Assembly (NCBI GenBank): GCA_023055505.1
Contig: JALIRH010000111.1
Location: forward strand, 186,001-250,000
Source of the DNA: Callipepla californica brunnescens
Taxonomy: Eukaryota; Chordata; Aves; Galliformes; Odontophoridae
Length of the DNA: 64,000 bases
Direction: 5' to 3'
This document shows, piece after piece, positions 10,359-25,400 of the stretch. Under the pieces are notes generated by a model. That model did no database searches. It was not told the DNA's origin and was given only the letters and a program-made list of their open reading frames with translations. Within the stretch, counting starts at the first letter, position 1; the number at the start of each line of letters is the position of its first letter. Both the position numbers and the translations under genes were made by a program.

Positions 10359-11815
10359 TGAGACTGCCCGGTCACAGCTGTGCCTTGCTGGGAGCCCAGG
10401 GCAGGGCCTGCCCCAAAGCCAATGCTCCACTGGAGGGTGCTAGGGGCACGAGTTTCTGCTGGTTCGTGCCTCGAACATCAGGAGAGGGCTGTGTTTCTTA
10501 GCCCAGTCTTAGTGTTGCTGGGCAGCCGTACCCCCAAATCCTTTTCCACAGGGCTGTGCTCAATCCTTTTGTCCCCTGAGATAGAGTAGCTGGGCTACTC
10601 ACCCGTAAAGAGGTTTTCAATAGATACAAAACATCACAGCTTGTGCTCCTCCTAAGACTGCTTAAATTATGGGTGAGAAGAACAGGCATCTCAAAACCAC
10701 AGTGCTATTATCTGCATCTTCAGCTGAATCTTCAGGGAATGACATCAACTCATCGCATCCCCTAACCATAGCAGAGTGATTTAGAAAAACGATATAATCC
10801 TTTCGGATCTCTTCCTCTCCCCTTTTCCTGTGAACTGTCTGGCTTGCTACACTCACAAGTAACCAGGGCAATATAATCAGACTTGTTATATTTAGCATTG
10901 AAATTGAGAGAGTTTAAGGAGTCTGCCTTAGGACAACTCATAGCTTCCAACAGTAAAGACACTTCATGTTTGGTAGGAACAATTTGCTGATGCTTTTCTG
11001 ACATCTGGAGTCAAAAGTTACGTGAGAAGAGAGCGACACTTTCTTTGTCCTTACAGGAAAATGAACATGGAAAGTAAACGACAAACTGTTAGGCTGAAGG
11101 CAAACTGATGATAAAGCTCCAAGTTATGTATTTTAAAACAATGCCATCAAATAAGGGACGTAAAATTAAAGGTTGATCCAGAATGACACATACAGCTGTC
11201 ACTTGCAGTGTTAAGTGTTGTTTTATATACAGCCATATTTAAAAAATTAATAAAAATTCTATTTGTGTAATGATTATTTGCTCATCTTAAGTAAGTCAGT
11301 ACGTGATGATACAATAAACAGATTGATGATTACGACTACGGTAATTAACAATGCCAAACACTTTGAAAGCACTGATATTTTTTATTAGATCAATGGAGAG
11401 AAAAATAAAATCATTATCTGGAGATCACATCAGCGAGTAGTATTGTTTCTTACAGCGTGAAAGTACATACATGAAGTGCTTAGCTATCAACCCTGATAAG
11501 ATGATCACAGATCGAGGCAGAAGGTCACTTTCACCTGCTTGTTCCCAAGACCTGACAGACAGTTAGATCTTTCAGATTTTAAAGAAAGAACAACATCTTA
11601 GTGAACATCACGCTAGTGTGAGTTTCAGAGCTCCAGCAATATCTTTTGGACAATATCCATTTCCAATTGTACGGTTATCTTTTTGTTCTCGTGGTTTGGT
11701 TTGGTTTTTTCGTTTTTCAGTTCTGCCATGCGTTACAATTACAAACTAAAAATGCAACACTTATTATTTTACTTCAAAGTATACTGATTCATACATTGAT
11801 GAGACCTCAAGAGTT
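10359..11815. repeat. 1.45-kb duplicated segment, copy 1
   Basis: This is a direct copy of 30,131-31,586, about 19.8 kb away, at about 99% identity. Part of the left end, read on the minus strand (a stretch like ctgtggaaaaggatttgggg), faintly resembles CR1 ORF2 sequence. The rest is unique-looking AT-rich DNA with no coding feature. Confidence 0.95.
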
Positions 11816-12547
11816 TGTCTTCAAGCTTAATTTTATCCTAAAGGAATCCAATTCCTGTCACATTGACCAAAGCATGCTAATTTAACTAGGATAAATTGGA
11901 GATTTCATTCAAAATTGCACTCCTGCACCAATCCTACAGAGCAATACTAATACGGGTGCAGTAATACCAGCAAACCAACTCCCAGTTTGGTGATAAACTC
12001 TGTTCTTCAAGCATCTTTCTCTTAAAACTTACAAATGCTACAGAGCCCAGCATCTCTCAGTCTTATGCATTTCAGTAGTAGCAATTTCTGCTTTACCTCA
12101 ACAAGTGGTGGTGCCTGCCACTGACTGGTATCCACGATGTACCAGTTCCCAAACTGAGCAATTTGCTCATTTTTAACAATGCAAATGGGTTACAAGGACT
12201 GCAATACAGAGAAATCTTCTAAGTTTCAGCAGTAATACTTCAACAACAATAAGTATATATTGTGAATCAGCCCTCTATCAGAATTACCATAGACAGATTT
12301 TCTTCAAGCTGATACTGATTGAAATCAACTGACTACGAGTATAGTAGTCTGCTGAAGATTATTCAAACACATGGAAACTTTTATTAACAGAGGCATACGG
12401 AAATAAAATGCAAAATACCGGAAACACAGATTCTACTGCAAAATCTAAAATGATCTCAATTTTGTCTTGGAAACTTCAAACATATCCTGTGAAGAAGCCA
12501 TACAGCTTATGTAGTTCACAAACGTCACTCACTCTGACTCATCTGAT
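11816..12547. other. Non-coding stretch between duplication copy 1 and CR1
   Basis: About 730 bp of AT-rich sequence with no recognisable feature. Confidence 0.5.
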
Positions 12548-13400
12548 GCCTAGAATCTCAGACTTGCAGGGGTTGTAAGGGAACTCTAGAGATCACTGAG
12601 TCCAACCCCCTGCCAAAGAAGGCTCCTTACAGCAGGCTGGACAGGTAGGCATCTAGATGGGTCTTAAATATCTCCAGAGAAGGAGCCTTCACAACCTCCC
12701 TGGGCAGCCTGTTCAAGCGCTCTGCCACCCTCACTGTGAAGAAGCTCTTTCACATGCTGGTGCAGAACTTCCTGCGCTCCAGTTTATGGCCATTTCCCCT
12801 TGTTCTGTCCCTGCACACCACTGAAAAGAGGTTGTCTATGCCCCTGTCTCCCACACCTAAGATATTTAGAGACATTGATCAGATCTCCTCTCAGTCTTTT
12901 TTCTCAAGGTTCAACGGACCCAGGTCAATCAGCCTTTCCTCATCAGAGGGGTGGCTCCAAGCCCTTTATCATCTTTGCAGCCCTCCACTAGACTCTTCCC
13001 AGGAGGTCCCTGACCTTTTTTTGTAGAGCGGAGCCCAGAATTGGACCCGTTATTCAGGTGAGGCCTCACCAGCGCAGAGTAGAGGGAGAGGATCACTTCC
13101 CTTTACCTGCTAGCCACACTCCTTTTAATGCACCCCGGGATCCCATTGGCCTTCTCAGCCACCAGGCCACACTGCTGGCTTACGGCCAGCCTGTTGTCCA
13201 CCAGGACACCCAGGTCCCTCTCCACAGAGCTCATCTCCAGCAGATCGTGCCCCAGCCCGTACTGATGCTTGTGGTTATCCCTTCCCAGATGCCAAGACTC
13301 TACACTTGCTTTTGTTAAACTTCATCTGGTTTCTTCCAGCCCAGCTCTCCAGCATGTCCAAGTCTTGCTGAATGGCAGCACAGCCTTCAGGTGGCTGGCT
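12548..13400 (-). mobile_element. CR1 LINE fragment, 3' end and ORF2 C-terminus
   Basis: Read on the minus strand, the fragment runs from the C-terminal part of CR1 ORF2 into the CR1 3' UTR. Recognisable ORF2 blocks are [20 protein letters not shown] near 13,285-13,380, a VERDLGVLVDNRL block near 13,200 and YSALVRPH near 13,060. The 3' UTR complement includes ccaaccccctgccaaagaagg and tgggcagcctgttcaa. The reading frame is damaged and the 5' part is missing, the usual state of a dead avian CR1 insertion. Confidence 0.93.
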
Positions 13401-16400
13401 CGTCTTCAGGCACCTCTCCTGTTCTCCAAGACCTGTTAAAGATGACAGAGAGCGGTTCAGCAATCACCTCTGCCACCTCCCTCAGAACGCATGGACACAC
13501 CTGCACCCATGACAGCCTTCTCCTCCCTCAGGACCCAGGGGGAACTCCAAATTCCAGAGCTTCCCACAGTCAACAGTCTGGACTGCCACATCACCCCTTG
13601 GGATGTCCACCTGGGTGCCCACATGAGCCCAGAGAGGCTGTGTCCCCTCAGTCTGAGTTGCTGCCTTGGCCTGACCGCTGTGACAGGTGCCCACCACAGT
13701 AAGTATGAGAGGCAGCAGCACCCTAGAGTTCTCAAAGCATCCTTTTTATAGCTGTTTTATTTGCATGTTATTTGCATGCAGAAAATAGAGAAATTGTCAG
13801 AAAAAAATAAAGAAATCTCAGTACGCACAGTGGCACCATTTTCTACAGAGTGTTTTTGTACATATATGACAAATACATAATTAGGGCTTTTATATCCCAT
13901 ACACAGAGCCATGCAGAGATCCACTTAACTGTGTCTGCACAGTGGCAGCAGCTTGAAGCTTACAGCAGTTTATGTGCTTAGCATTGCACTGCAGTTAAAC
14001 ACTCTTTTCTCTCTTTTTTTCCCCCAGTGCATCATACTTAACGGATACATATATAGACACGTTTCTTTCCTTGCACCATCCGCACTATTTTTATTCTTTA
14101 AGAAAAGATGGCACAAGCAAATTAAAACATCTACCCACGGTAACAGAGGAAGCTGGTAGCAAAAATGAAACAGAAAAATATCAGTGGAGACTCCATACCA
14201 TTTGTTGACAGCAACTCAGAGGGAAGCCTTGCGTTGCTCTACCACATCCTTGAGTAGTACCATGGGATGATCTGCATGTCCTCCCTCTGGCATACTCCCT
14301 TCACGTGGCTGCCTCACAGAACTGGCAATAAAATTCCATCACCTGAAAAAGTGCACAATTCAGGATTAAATCTTAGCAGCAGCATCTTTCTGGGGCTTCA
14401 ACTCACACGTTATTATCTATGCTCTTAGATTACAGTTAAAAAAACCCAAACAAACAAAACAAAAAACAGAGTTTCTGCTTCATTAGATATCAATAAAATC
14501 TACTACTTAAATGATATCTGTTATTCTTACTTATTTCCTAGCAGAACACTCTTTAAAATGGATTTTATTCTATTGAGAAACATCAGAGCAGTAACCTAGG
14601 AAATAGAACACCGGACCTCAAGGCTAGCTCTAATACTGTCTTTATTCAGAGTAAGCTTTGGTCTCTTTATTACTCTATGAAATAACTAAAAAACAAAAAA
14701 CAAACAAAAAAAACAACAACAGGGCATTCAGGTCCCCTCATGAATTCAACTCTTAATCTCCATTAATGGGCTGCCAACTAAAGTGTAAACTTCATCTGTT
14801 TTTTAACTAAGGGCCACCAGTGCAACATGAACACAACTGAGTTCACCAAACACCATACATGTTTGCTACAGAAAAACATCCTCAGTGAACCAATGTGCTG
14901 CAGGGGAAAAGATCCATATCCTATTACTAATCCCTTAAAGTCAACAAAACCCTATATCTAAGATTATAAGAGCACCGATCTACTCTTGAGAGAAGATTGC
15001 TTCAACCTGCTACATACCCAGTAAAACACCGTCTAGAGATCAGAAAAATTAAGTCTTCCTATGTAATAAATACCCCCAAACGTTAACACAATCACAAAGG
15101 GAATGAGACAGAAAAGTGTCGTGCCCAGAATCATATGCTAATCAAAATAACACACAATTACGCAAACTCAGCATGAGACATTCTTTTAAAACTAGAAACT
15201 TCTTGAACACAAAGTATTCTAGGCTTATTTCAGAGCGTGTAAGAAAACTCAGTGTTTGCCTCAAAGAAGGGCATTACCAGCACTCTTGCATTCAGAACAT
15301 AGCATCAGAATTTCATATAACTTGGTTGGTGCTTCTGGCTCTCAGACCTCACTGAGGGCTGCACTAGAGATGTTGCCTGACACTAGGCAGTTGCTCAAGT
15401 TGAGCAGAACCAGCTGTTCTCAGATGAGCGGAGGCACCTGTAACAGCTCTATGCAAAGTAATTCGCTGTTCTCATTCTCAAGAATTAAGAGAGAGAAGTA
15501 AGAACCACAATTTGCATATGGCTCATTACCATTCATAGGGTTTTTCTGATAAGTTCCTCTCCCTCGTATTCCCATTCTTCCTTCTTATCACAGTCCACAA
15601 GATATGGAAATCACATGCAGTGAGGGGTTAGTTATTTGATGGCCACTTGTGTAAGCCTTTTCAGATAGGGAACTGAAAACAGATACACATTAAATAAATA
15701 AACAAACTGTGCATTGCTTGAAACAGTCCAACAGTTCAGCAAGTCATTCCGAACAACCTGCTCTTTATTAAGAGGACAGAACACTGACTCACATGCTTCA
15801 AGCACTTCCAGGTGGGAAGTAAATATACTGCAGGTTCTATCTGTTGCTGTATTTTCCGCTCAGGTAAATCTCCGAATTAGTGGAACCCCTCCTGACGAAA
15901 AGCCTCTGAGGTGACCTGTCCATCAATGACAACAAGGAGCATTTTAAGCAGAAGCGTCACAAACAACATCCCAAAAGAGCCCAGAGAAAGCCGGTGACTC
16001 AGCTCACAAAGCCACTTTCACGATCTATTTTCAGCTATTTAAAGATTTAATGCCCCGATTAAATCCAAGTGCCAGACACTTGAGGGCGCATACTCGGTTT
16101 TTTTGATAGCTTATGGTCAGTACTAAACTTTGGTTTCCCAGTTGTTTTGTTAGGAAAACAGAAGAGATTTCCTTCTTGCCTGTGGATGCACGCAGCTGTT
16201 GCTCACCTTTCATCTAACAGCAGACTGCTTGGTGTAGGACTATGTAGATTTTAAATCTGTCACCGTTTAAGTTTTAGAATCTTCTGATGCAAACAAGCTG
16301 GCATACTCTGTACAGACTGAAAAACCACAAGTCAGATAAACTGAGACAAACCCCACACTCCGAGAAGATTAAGGCAGAGCTTCAATTAACTTACTATTGA

Positions 16401-19400
16401 TGAATTATGATAACGTAGATATGGGCACCGACAACAGCCCATTTTTAAAGAAGAATATATAATAACAGAATAGACATAACAATAAAATAATATGATAAAT
16501 CATAATACCACTGCCATTTTAAAACCAGCACATGAAATATCTTGGATCTAGGTTCAGGTGCTGAGTTGGGATTAATTTACGATGACCTCACTTAATGTGT
16601 AAATCGTTTCAGCAATTCTGCTTGTTGCCCAGAGACCTGAGATTGGCAAAAGCTTGAACCCCTCTAGAAAGGCACCTAATAGTCAGCCTATGACCTGAAA
16701 AGAGAACATGCTACCGTAACCCTTTTCAGCCTGCTCCTAATGGTAGATCAGGAGTAGGTCGCTCCAGTGCCGTTGGTATTTTGCTTTGTAATGCAGCATC
16801 ACTTCTCTTTCACACAGAGCAAATAAACAGCTCAGACAAAAAGAATTCACTGCGACCCTGATGTCATAGTCAGAGAAGCTCCAGGGCTGACATTTCTTTC
16901 CACTGCAGGCTGTAGTAGCCCCTGGCTGTCCCCAGGAAAGAGGGAGAAGCAGCACAGCACTAAGCCCCATCTTCATGTCAGCTCTCACTGACACCTGTGA
17001 CTGCAGGGATCTGGACTGCCTGGTGTCAGGCTCTTACTAAACCATGAAGTCTTAGCATTACTGTTTTTCACAAACTTTTGTTTACCTGAGTATGCTTTCC
17101 TTCAGAAGCAAGAGTTTAGGAAAGGCCGATGTAATACTTTTTTATAGGGCTGCATTCAGAAAAAGTTCTGAACCAAAAGTAAAGCGGCAAAATCCTTTTT
17201 GTTTGAAAACAGCCTTCATCCAAGATTCAGAAACGTTAACACGTGACCAGCAGTAAAAAGAAATGAGCACATGGAGAACCACACCAAACACTCCAAAAGC
17301 CTCCACGGGGCTGATGTTGCTTCACAAGATATGCGCTGAATTCTGGATGGCTTATTTAGCAAAGGGGGCTACATTTTCTAAAAAACATACCACACTTGAA
17401 TATTTCTTGGCTCGGTCTTCCTTCACACATTGCCCCGAATTATCCATTTTTACAGTGCACAAAGGGATAGCATATGCCTAACTGACCCCACTTTTCTGCC
17501 TTCAAATACAAGGAGAAAGAGGAAAAGGGAGGTATGCAGAGATCTCTGCCCTGAGGAACTTGAAATTCTAGGGGAGACGAAACAGCCTTCTGTTTCTCCA
17601 GCTGCAAACACTGGAACATAGTGGGAAAGACTGTGGGCAGGAGGAGACCACATTAGGGAGCAGAAGGCTTTGGGGGAGCTTTCAAGGACTGCAAGGCAAG
17701 CAGAATAAGCTTTTTAACTGGCACAGAGTAAAGAGGTGCAGGAGGAGATCTGGGATGATTGGAAAACGTGGCTCCTCACTGGAAAGAGAGGAAAGAGAGG
17801 AGTTCTTAAATACCTTCTTGGTCACCTTCTTAGCTGTCACTGTTTCTCTCTCACCTTTCTGATTAATTCCTCTCTCATACTCCCAAGGCATGCTGCTACC
17901 TGTTTTGTTGGGTTTTTTTGTTTTTGTTTTTTTTAATCCAGCTTTCACTATTTACCTGTGAAGGCTCCCATTTCATTTTTATAACAATTTGTAAGCAAGC
18001 AACTCTATTTTTCAGCTTTCTGCTTCTCTCCGGTCCTTATCCTGTGTTCCAGGCATCCTGTAATAAATGCCTTAACAGCTCCTAATTTAAACTTCTGTTT
18101 TCAGGGAGCAAATTAAGTTAGGCCATTACATTCATTTACTGTCATATAGTCATTTCCCTCCCCCTCTAATTGGGTCAAGGAGTTGAGCCCCTACAAAAGC
18201 AGATGCTGAAGTCAGCACCTGGTTGGGGTGGGCCGGCCTGTCGCTGCCCTCAGGCTCTCTCTGACAGCCATTGAGTTCTGGCACACATCACGGCATCCCT
18301 ATGTGCTTGGGTCACATTTGCAAGTTTTTCTTCACCGTGAGGCCTGTTCCTCAATGCTGTCTGAGATTCCACTGCAACTGCGTAGCTCCATTAGCTATCA
18401 CACGAGCATATCATCTACAGCGCCTGTACTTCTATCCAGATCCGCTGCCACGCGGGACAATTCAATTAAAACATAAAAGTCCATGATCCAAGTAGCATGT
18501 GGCTAAAGACGTCATGCAGTCGTGAACAAACCGCCCCCATGTCTGAATTATGGCGCATAAGATTACAGCAGTCTAACAAAAAAGGAAGTGGACATCAAAA
18601 TACGAGTTCTGTCAATCACACGTATAAGAACCGTGGTGAAAATGGATAATAGATGACATTAGCAGACTGAGGATACAAAGGTTCTTATTAATTTGTCTGT
18701 AGATTTTTTTTTTGTTTTGTTTTTAATAACTGCAAAATGAAAACATCAATGCTACCAAAAATTACCCCGCGCTTGAAATCAACAAAAACTACGGAACATC
18801 AGTATACCGAAAAGAATTCTTTCAGCATACTCAAAAAACATAATTCTGTTTCATACGGTCTCACTGGCTTCACAAGACGTGGAATCCATTGAATGATACA
18901 ACGCTCCAGAAAGACATATTTAGCTAAGAGTTCTGCAAACAAATTCTCCACAAGAAAACGGTTGTATGAGAGTGCACCTACATAGAGTGAGTCAAAGTTA
19001 GGGGGAAAATCCACACAGGAACACACTTGTAATTCACATAGGGTGTACAAAGAACACGATCGAGAATTAAACATGATGATAATTAACTTTTCATTCAGTG
19101 TGATTTGAAAATCAACCAAGAAGCTTTTTATTTACAAACAAACATACTTAGAACCTGCTTTTAGTTCTGCTTTTTAACCCACCATTATAAAAAATAATAA
19201 AGTTCTCCTTTCAACATTCGGTTGCCTTCTCGCTCTGAAAGCAATAAATGTTCTGCTGCATTCCTTAAGCAAGGACTCCTTGATTTCTCTTAAAACAGTG
19301 AACACCTGACTGCAGACCAGTGCTCTGCCACCACCCCTGTCTTGTCTCCATCTAGGACACAGATTAGGTTGCAGCTCGCACACTGCGGTCTACTGGCATG

Positions 19401-22400
19401 CAAGGAACCAAATCGGCAGTGAGGTAATACTGCCTAGTACGAGTGTCTTGGATGAACAGCAGGCCTTGAGAATTTCTCTGTATTTACTTGTGTTTCTCTG
19501 CACATTTGTCAAGATCAGACGCGTGGCATATTTAAATAAGGATTCTTGCTTTGAACCGATTATTATTTGCTCTTAGTGGCTTACTGATTCAAGCTGAAAG
19601 AGACTTCCCAGAAAGAGGCACTGATAATTGCTAAGATTAAGCAATTGTTTGAATTAGTGCTAATATTTCAAATTTGTAGTTCTTGGTGAATTTAATGATA
19701 GGTTAAAGACAGAAGAAAAGGGTGAGCCAACCAGATAGGAAGAGGATATTGATAACATGTAAACATATAAAGCAGAAATACTATTCAAGTAGGAACTTTG
19801 ATCCAAAAAACAAAAAATAAAAAATAACTGATAATTCAGTGAAGTCCTCTAAAGTTGTTAGATCTGCACTGAAATTCACATATAGGGTTGCACCAGAAAT
19901 GGCTTTCAGCATCAGCCTTGCAGCAGAAGATGAAACTAAACAATGCATGCTGAATCCTGGTCAGTGGAAGAGGCCAGACCACACCTGCAAGACTCTGAAG
20001 GAAATAAGCCCTTTGGTTGGAGGATAAGTAATCCTATGGGTGGCTCTTTCAAAAAGCGGTGTCAGCTCAGGACCTCCTGGTGGACAAAAAAAATACTCTT
20101 CTGTCACAGTTTCTCTGAGTTGGCTCGTACTTTGTCTATAGCAAATAAAATGGCTAACAACTGTCAGCAGAAACAAGTAAGCCATTCACTGTGTCTTTTG
20201 GAAAACGATGGGTGGAGGTTTTTTTGTACCAACCACATTCCAGCAGCATTATCAGATCTTCCTTCATGAAAATAGGGCTATTTGAGCAACTCTTCTGACT
20301 TAGGTAAACAAACTAGTAGGGACTTCCTCATACATACACCCACCCACATACAGTCCAGTAAAGAGACCACAATTCACTGACCCGAGGTATTCCAGTGTGA
20401 CAGACAGCCACGTGCCTGCTTTTAATTTCCATACCCAATTAAATTAAGCAGCTGAAGAACTCTTTAAAGCGCTCCTTAGAAAACACCTTCATTTGGATAG
20501 TTCACCAGAAGCACACAGGACAACACAGTGATGTTCTACCTCTTGCTCTGACCATATTCAAACTTTCCTCAGTGACAAACAGAGGGGAAGTACATTTAAA
20601 GGAAAACGCTTTCCAGAAGATAGGGTCAGATTAGTGCGGGGCCTCTGATGCTGAAAGACCTAAATAACCTTTTCTTAATTCCATAGATCAGGGCTGCTTA
20701 ACACCCATTCTCATTTCTCCTAGGGCTGGCTAGCTAAAGATCAAGGAGCAAACAGCTTTCTTCTCTCTGCCTTCCGCAGCACTTGAAATCCACAGAGGTT
20801 TCTGATGCCCATGCTACACTGTTCACAATAAGCACTATACAAAGCTCTGAGTGTTGTAAACTTCATTATTTTAACTCTGAGCACGCTCTTAAAAACAAAA
20901 TAAACTGAACATGTTCTTTGTCTTCCACTTTAAATTGCACAGCCTTCATTGTGTAAAAAAAAAAAAAAAAAACAACAACAAAAATTCTGTGGGTAGAACT
21001 TGAAGATGGTTGGAAGCCTCTTTAAGGTAAAACTTTGCCAATATGCAAAGGCAATGAGTTACATTCACTTGCAGGTTGGCTACATCTTGTCTCGAGGCTA
21101 ATATTTTTACTGCCCTGGGAACCCCAAACATGCTAGAACAATTGGAGTTTAGTCAATTTCATTCTTTAATAATTTTTCAGCCCTGGTGTTTCACTTTGAC
21201 ACAGCAATTACCTAATGCCTCATTATTAATGAATGACAAATCAAAAAACTGCTTGAGAATTGCACATGCTAGAACAAAAGAGTAACAGCCCACAGATTCA
21301 GATGTATCAGCACAGCAGCACTCAAGGGAGTCACATCAGCCTCCTCTTTCATAACAAACAAACACACACCCTACCTAGCCTTGCAACCCTGGAGGATTTG
21401 TTTTTTTTCCTGTCTGAAGACTCAGCAATGAACTTATTTCCATCCAAAGAACGGAAACTTGTACTAACAGAGCATTCAGCAAAGGAAGCTCACTTGGTTC
21501 CTTAAGGAAGCCCTGTGAGTGAAGTCACAGTGAATTAAAAAAAAAAAAAAAAAAAAAAAAAAGAATTCAAACAAGAAAACTCCCAACAGCCTTTGAGCTT
21601 CCAGCTTATTATTTGGGAATCAGGGTATTGACTCTTGATAAATAAATAAATAAACTGAGGCACCTGCCCTATCATTCCTGAACTAATGAGTTCTGCAAAA
21701 TCCTTTCAAAGTACTAGCTAAACAGATTGATAAAATACTGCTCTATCTAACCAGATCAAGGTGGATTTAGGATTATTGGTATGGGTGCAAATAATAGCTT
21801 CATGGAAACTATGAATTTCTGATTGCATATGAGGAAAAAGGGAGATGACAAAGAGAAGTTCCAAACTCTCTTTTCAGCTGTGACAATGAAGAGAAGCATT
21901 TATTTCTATGTACATATCTGCAAAATGAAGCTGAAGGGCTAAACAGTAGCTTCAAAACAACAGGTGGACCAAACATAATCTGTGTTACAACAGCATTGAA
22001 GACTCACCTGTAGAACTATGAATGTATTTAGTCCTTTCCTTACAGTAAACAATTCTCTTTCCAGTTACTTAATGGCAGTCACCTGTTAACCATTCTAATG
22101 ACATCTTCACTAGGCTCACAAAAAGCCTACAGTACCCTAAAGAAATAACAAATCATGTAAACCAAGCGAGAAACACTACACAGCAACTCAAACAAGCCAG
22201 CTCCACCCTGCATTTCTCAGGCAACTCTCTGATATGTACACTTGGTACTGACTACAGGCTATGTTCAATAAGCAGATTGAATTCACAGCATAAGAATTCA
22301 CCACCACCCATAAACTCCATAGGACAGTGGAACTACAGAAGCTTTGAAATAGAAACCTGCAATTCTATTACTTCCCAACCACCTTGCTATCCTGCCTCCA

Positions 22401-25400
22401 TGCCTCACATCAAGTAAATATTCTCTCCATGTACAAGCAGAGTAAAAACGGTTACAAACACGCATCACTCACCGTGCTAGGTTCGCTGCTCTTAGCAGGT
22501 CAGATGAAGACTTTCTGGTGCCCCCTATAATTATTATTTATATGCACTTCTGATAAAAAGGTACTGCTGGCATTCTTAATAAGAAGTTCAGCTCTGCATT
22601 TATGAATTATTAAAGGTTCAAGGTGAAAAACACCATGACACAGCTCTCTCCTGCATGTTCACAAGCAGCTCAATAATGCTGAAGTTTCTTTCTCATTACA
22701 TATCTAATATTGTCTAACATAAGCAGAAGACCATATAATCTAGAAGCACCTCCTGCGCTTGCTTGGCTCCTCCTCTCACAAAGTGGTGAGCAGACATCCC
22801 CAGAATCAGCAAACAGCTGCAAACTATTTGTTCCAGAAAGCTCACATACATCCCTTTCCCTCAGCAGCTCCTCCACTAAGAGACCAAACAATACTGCAGG
22901 GAAGCATTCGCCCTCAGAACGGTTTCAGCTTTCATCCCTCTGCTTTTCCAAGCGGAATATCAAGGCAGACCATCCTAATTAGCAATCTGAAAACGCCGCA
23001 CCGGCAAAGAATACTTACATTTGCCACAGTAACTGTAATATTTGTGCACTGTTCCAGCAATTGGTAATTACAAAAACAAGAAAGAGCTTTCTAATCTGCC
23101 TTTCAAGCCTCGTACCAATGAAAGGAAGGCTGCTATCTGAAAGCTATTTTCTATATGCTGTGGTGTACTTGCTTCCCGTGTGCACACAGCACAGCTGCCA
23201 GATTTCATAACCACGTCAGCCTGCTTTCCCCATAAGGCAGCAGAGAAATGACAGGATGAAGATGAAGCAGCCGGCAGTTAATCTGTAGCTATGGCCACAT
23301 CAAACCTCAAATGAATGCCATAATCGTACCGCTCTCAAAGAAAGAAAAACAAAAACCAATCAACACCATTTAGAAAATAAACATGCCAAAGAAATCCAGA
23401 AATGTGAATCCATACTTGCCTCCAGTGACATTAAAGTACATTAAAGAAATGGCATCTTTTTTCATCAGTTAACAAATCCTAAGACTTAATTCCTTTTCGG
23501 AACATCCTGATCTATAATTACACATTTTGCCAAGCAGTACGTACATACTTGTACTTGCAAAGAACAGAATCGTTACCTGACACATTGGTCAAGAATGTTC
23601 TTCTCCAGAAGGAACCATTTCCATACCTGTTTTTGCTGACTTCTTTCAGAAAAGCAGAGTTAATAAAAGGGAAATTCTCATTTACCAATTAAATCCTCCC
23701 ATGCACAGCAGTTCCTAGAGCCCAGGACTTTCTTACCAGATGCGGTCACTTCACCGCCAACGTGAAGCATTTCTGTACCTCCATCTGCACAGCCAGATCT
23801 AGGGAAGGGAGGGGTGGGCAGAGAGAAGGTGCCAGTCATGCAGTCTGAATCTACAAACTAAAAATAAACCCAGAAACGTACGCAACAATGCAGAGATGCT
23901 GCAGCGATCGTGCAGCATCTTTGCGCACCTCTCTCTCACTCTCATTTAGATTCCCTTCACTTCCCCGTGAAACACCTGTCTCAGTGGGCAGTGGTTTCTG
24001 TGGAAACTACAGACAGTTGGTTTTCACCTAACAGAAAGCGTTCCTGTGGCAACCTTACATAACACATACGGCCTAGATTCGTTTTCATAATGGAGTAATG
24101 CTAAAGTTCTCATGATAAAATTGGAGCTCATCCTAAAGGAGAAAAAAAAATCTTTGCAGAAAACAAATGGGGAGATAAATTCACAAAGAAACAGGCAGGG
24201 TGACAGTTTATAACGGCATGCCTTACAGCCTGCAGATCTCCTTCTCAAGAGTTGCTTTCAGACATCTGAGGCACTCCAAAGTATACTAAAGAAATCATCT
24301 TCTTCCTCCTCCTGCATGTGATGTGTCTCTTTCAAGTCCTATGCTTGGCCTTTAATTTATTCAGCAGTAGAGTCTTGATCTTCTCAACTGATCACAAATA
24401 CACTTCAGCGTAGAGGAACACATTTTGGCGTATAATATTATGAAGGTATCATCATCCGTATCTCCAGTTATCTCCAGTTTGACCTCCCTTAAAAGTCCTT
24501 TAACACCCCCACACACACACGTGCACCACCACAAACTTCCACCATGAAAAGGAGTTTGCTACTGTTATTGCAGCACAAGACCTAGAGGCCTGTGCTCCCA
24601 GCCCCACCAGGTGATGGCAGACAAAGTAAAGCAGCCCATGACTAGTCTCCTCATCACAGTGCCTGTACCATTTATAACAGGATAAGAACAGGGCTACCAC
24701 AAAGCTTTGGGTCAGGTTATAGATTCCAAGCCCCAGAAAAAGCATGTGTTACAGCTGGTTTTAGAGGTAGAAATCTCACGATAAAAGCATTTATTATCAA
24801 GCTCAAAACAAAGCACCTATTGAGAGCCTTTCTTGCACTTAATTTTGAACTGTTTACAAAGGTGGCAGACAAGAGAAATTCTGTGGTTCACGCCTTTAAA
24901 TAAAATTAACATGACTATTTTCCTTCATATAGCTGTTTCCATTCAAGAGCAAGCCAAAAGAGCCATGCATAGGGAGTGTGGCTGTGCTTTTGAGCTGCAA
25001 GGCACACGGATCATACAGTACTGAAGAGCTTTTCCAAAGCTGTGACTTACGGCGCCTAGGAGCACCAAGGCCATGAAGGCCACCGCCCCTCCAAGCAGCT
25101 GCTCCTCACAGCTTCCACAAAGTATTTTTAACCCGGCAGAGAGCACAGCCGAGGAGAGCACTGTGTTACACAGAGCAGCATAGCACTCTTAGCTCACAGT
25201 CACCAACACAGAGCTGCCTCAGTTCATCAAGAACGACTTCAGCTGCCAGAGCTGTCTGAGAGCACCTTTAGTGCGTGAAGTGCAGAGAAGCACCAGGCTG
25301 GCCCAGGAGGCCTGATCCTTTCCATAAGTCAAGCTGAGTTTGCAGTATTTGCTCCTGCCAAAGCATAAACTGTGGATGAAGTATCTGGTGCAAATTTGTG

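Noticed and set aside
13275..13463. Minus-strand frame as an independent small gene
   Set aside because: Its peptide is part of the CR1 ORF2 C-terminus within a damaged LINE.
19839..20269. Overlapping plus-strand open frames near 20 kb as a gene
   Set aside because: They are short, without splice or promoter signals and without a recognisable family. They are consistent with chance frames.
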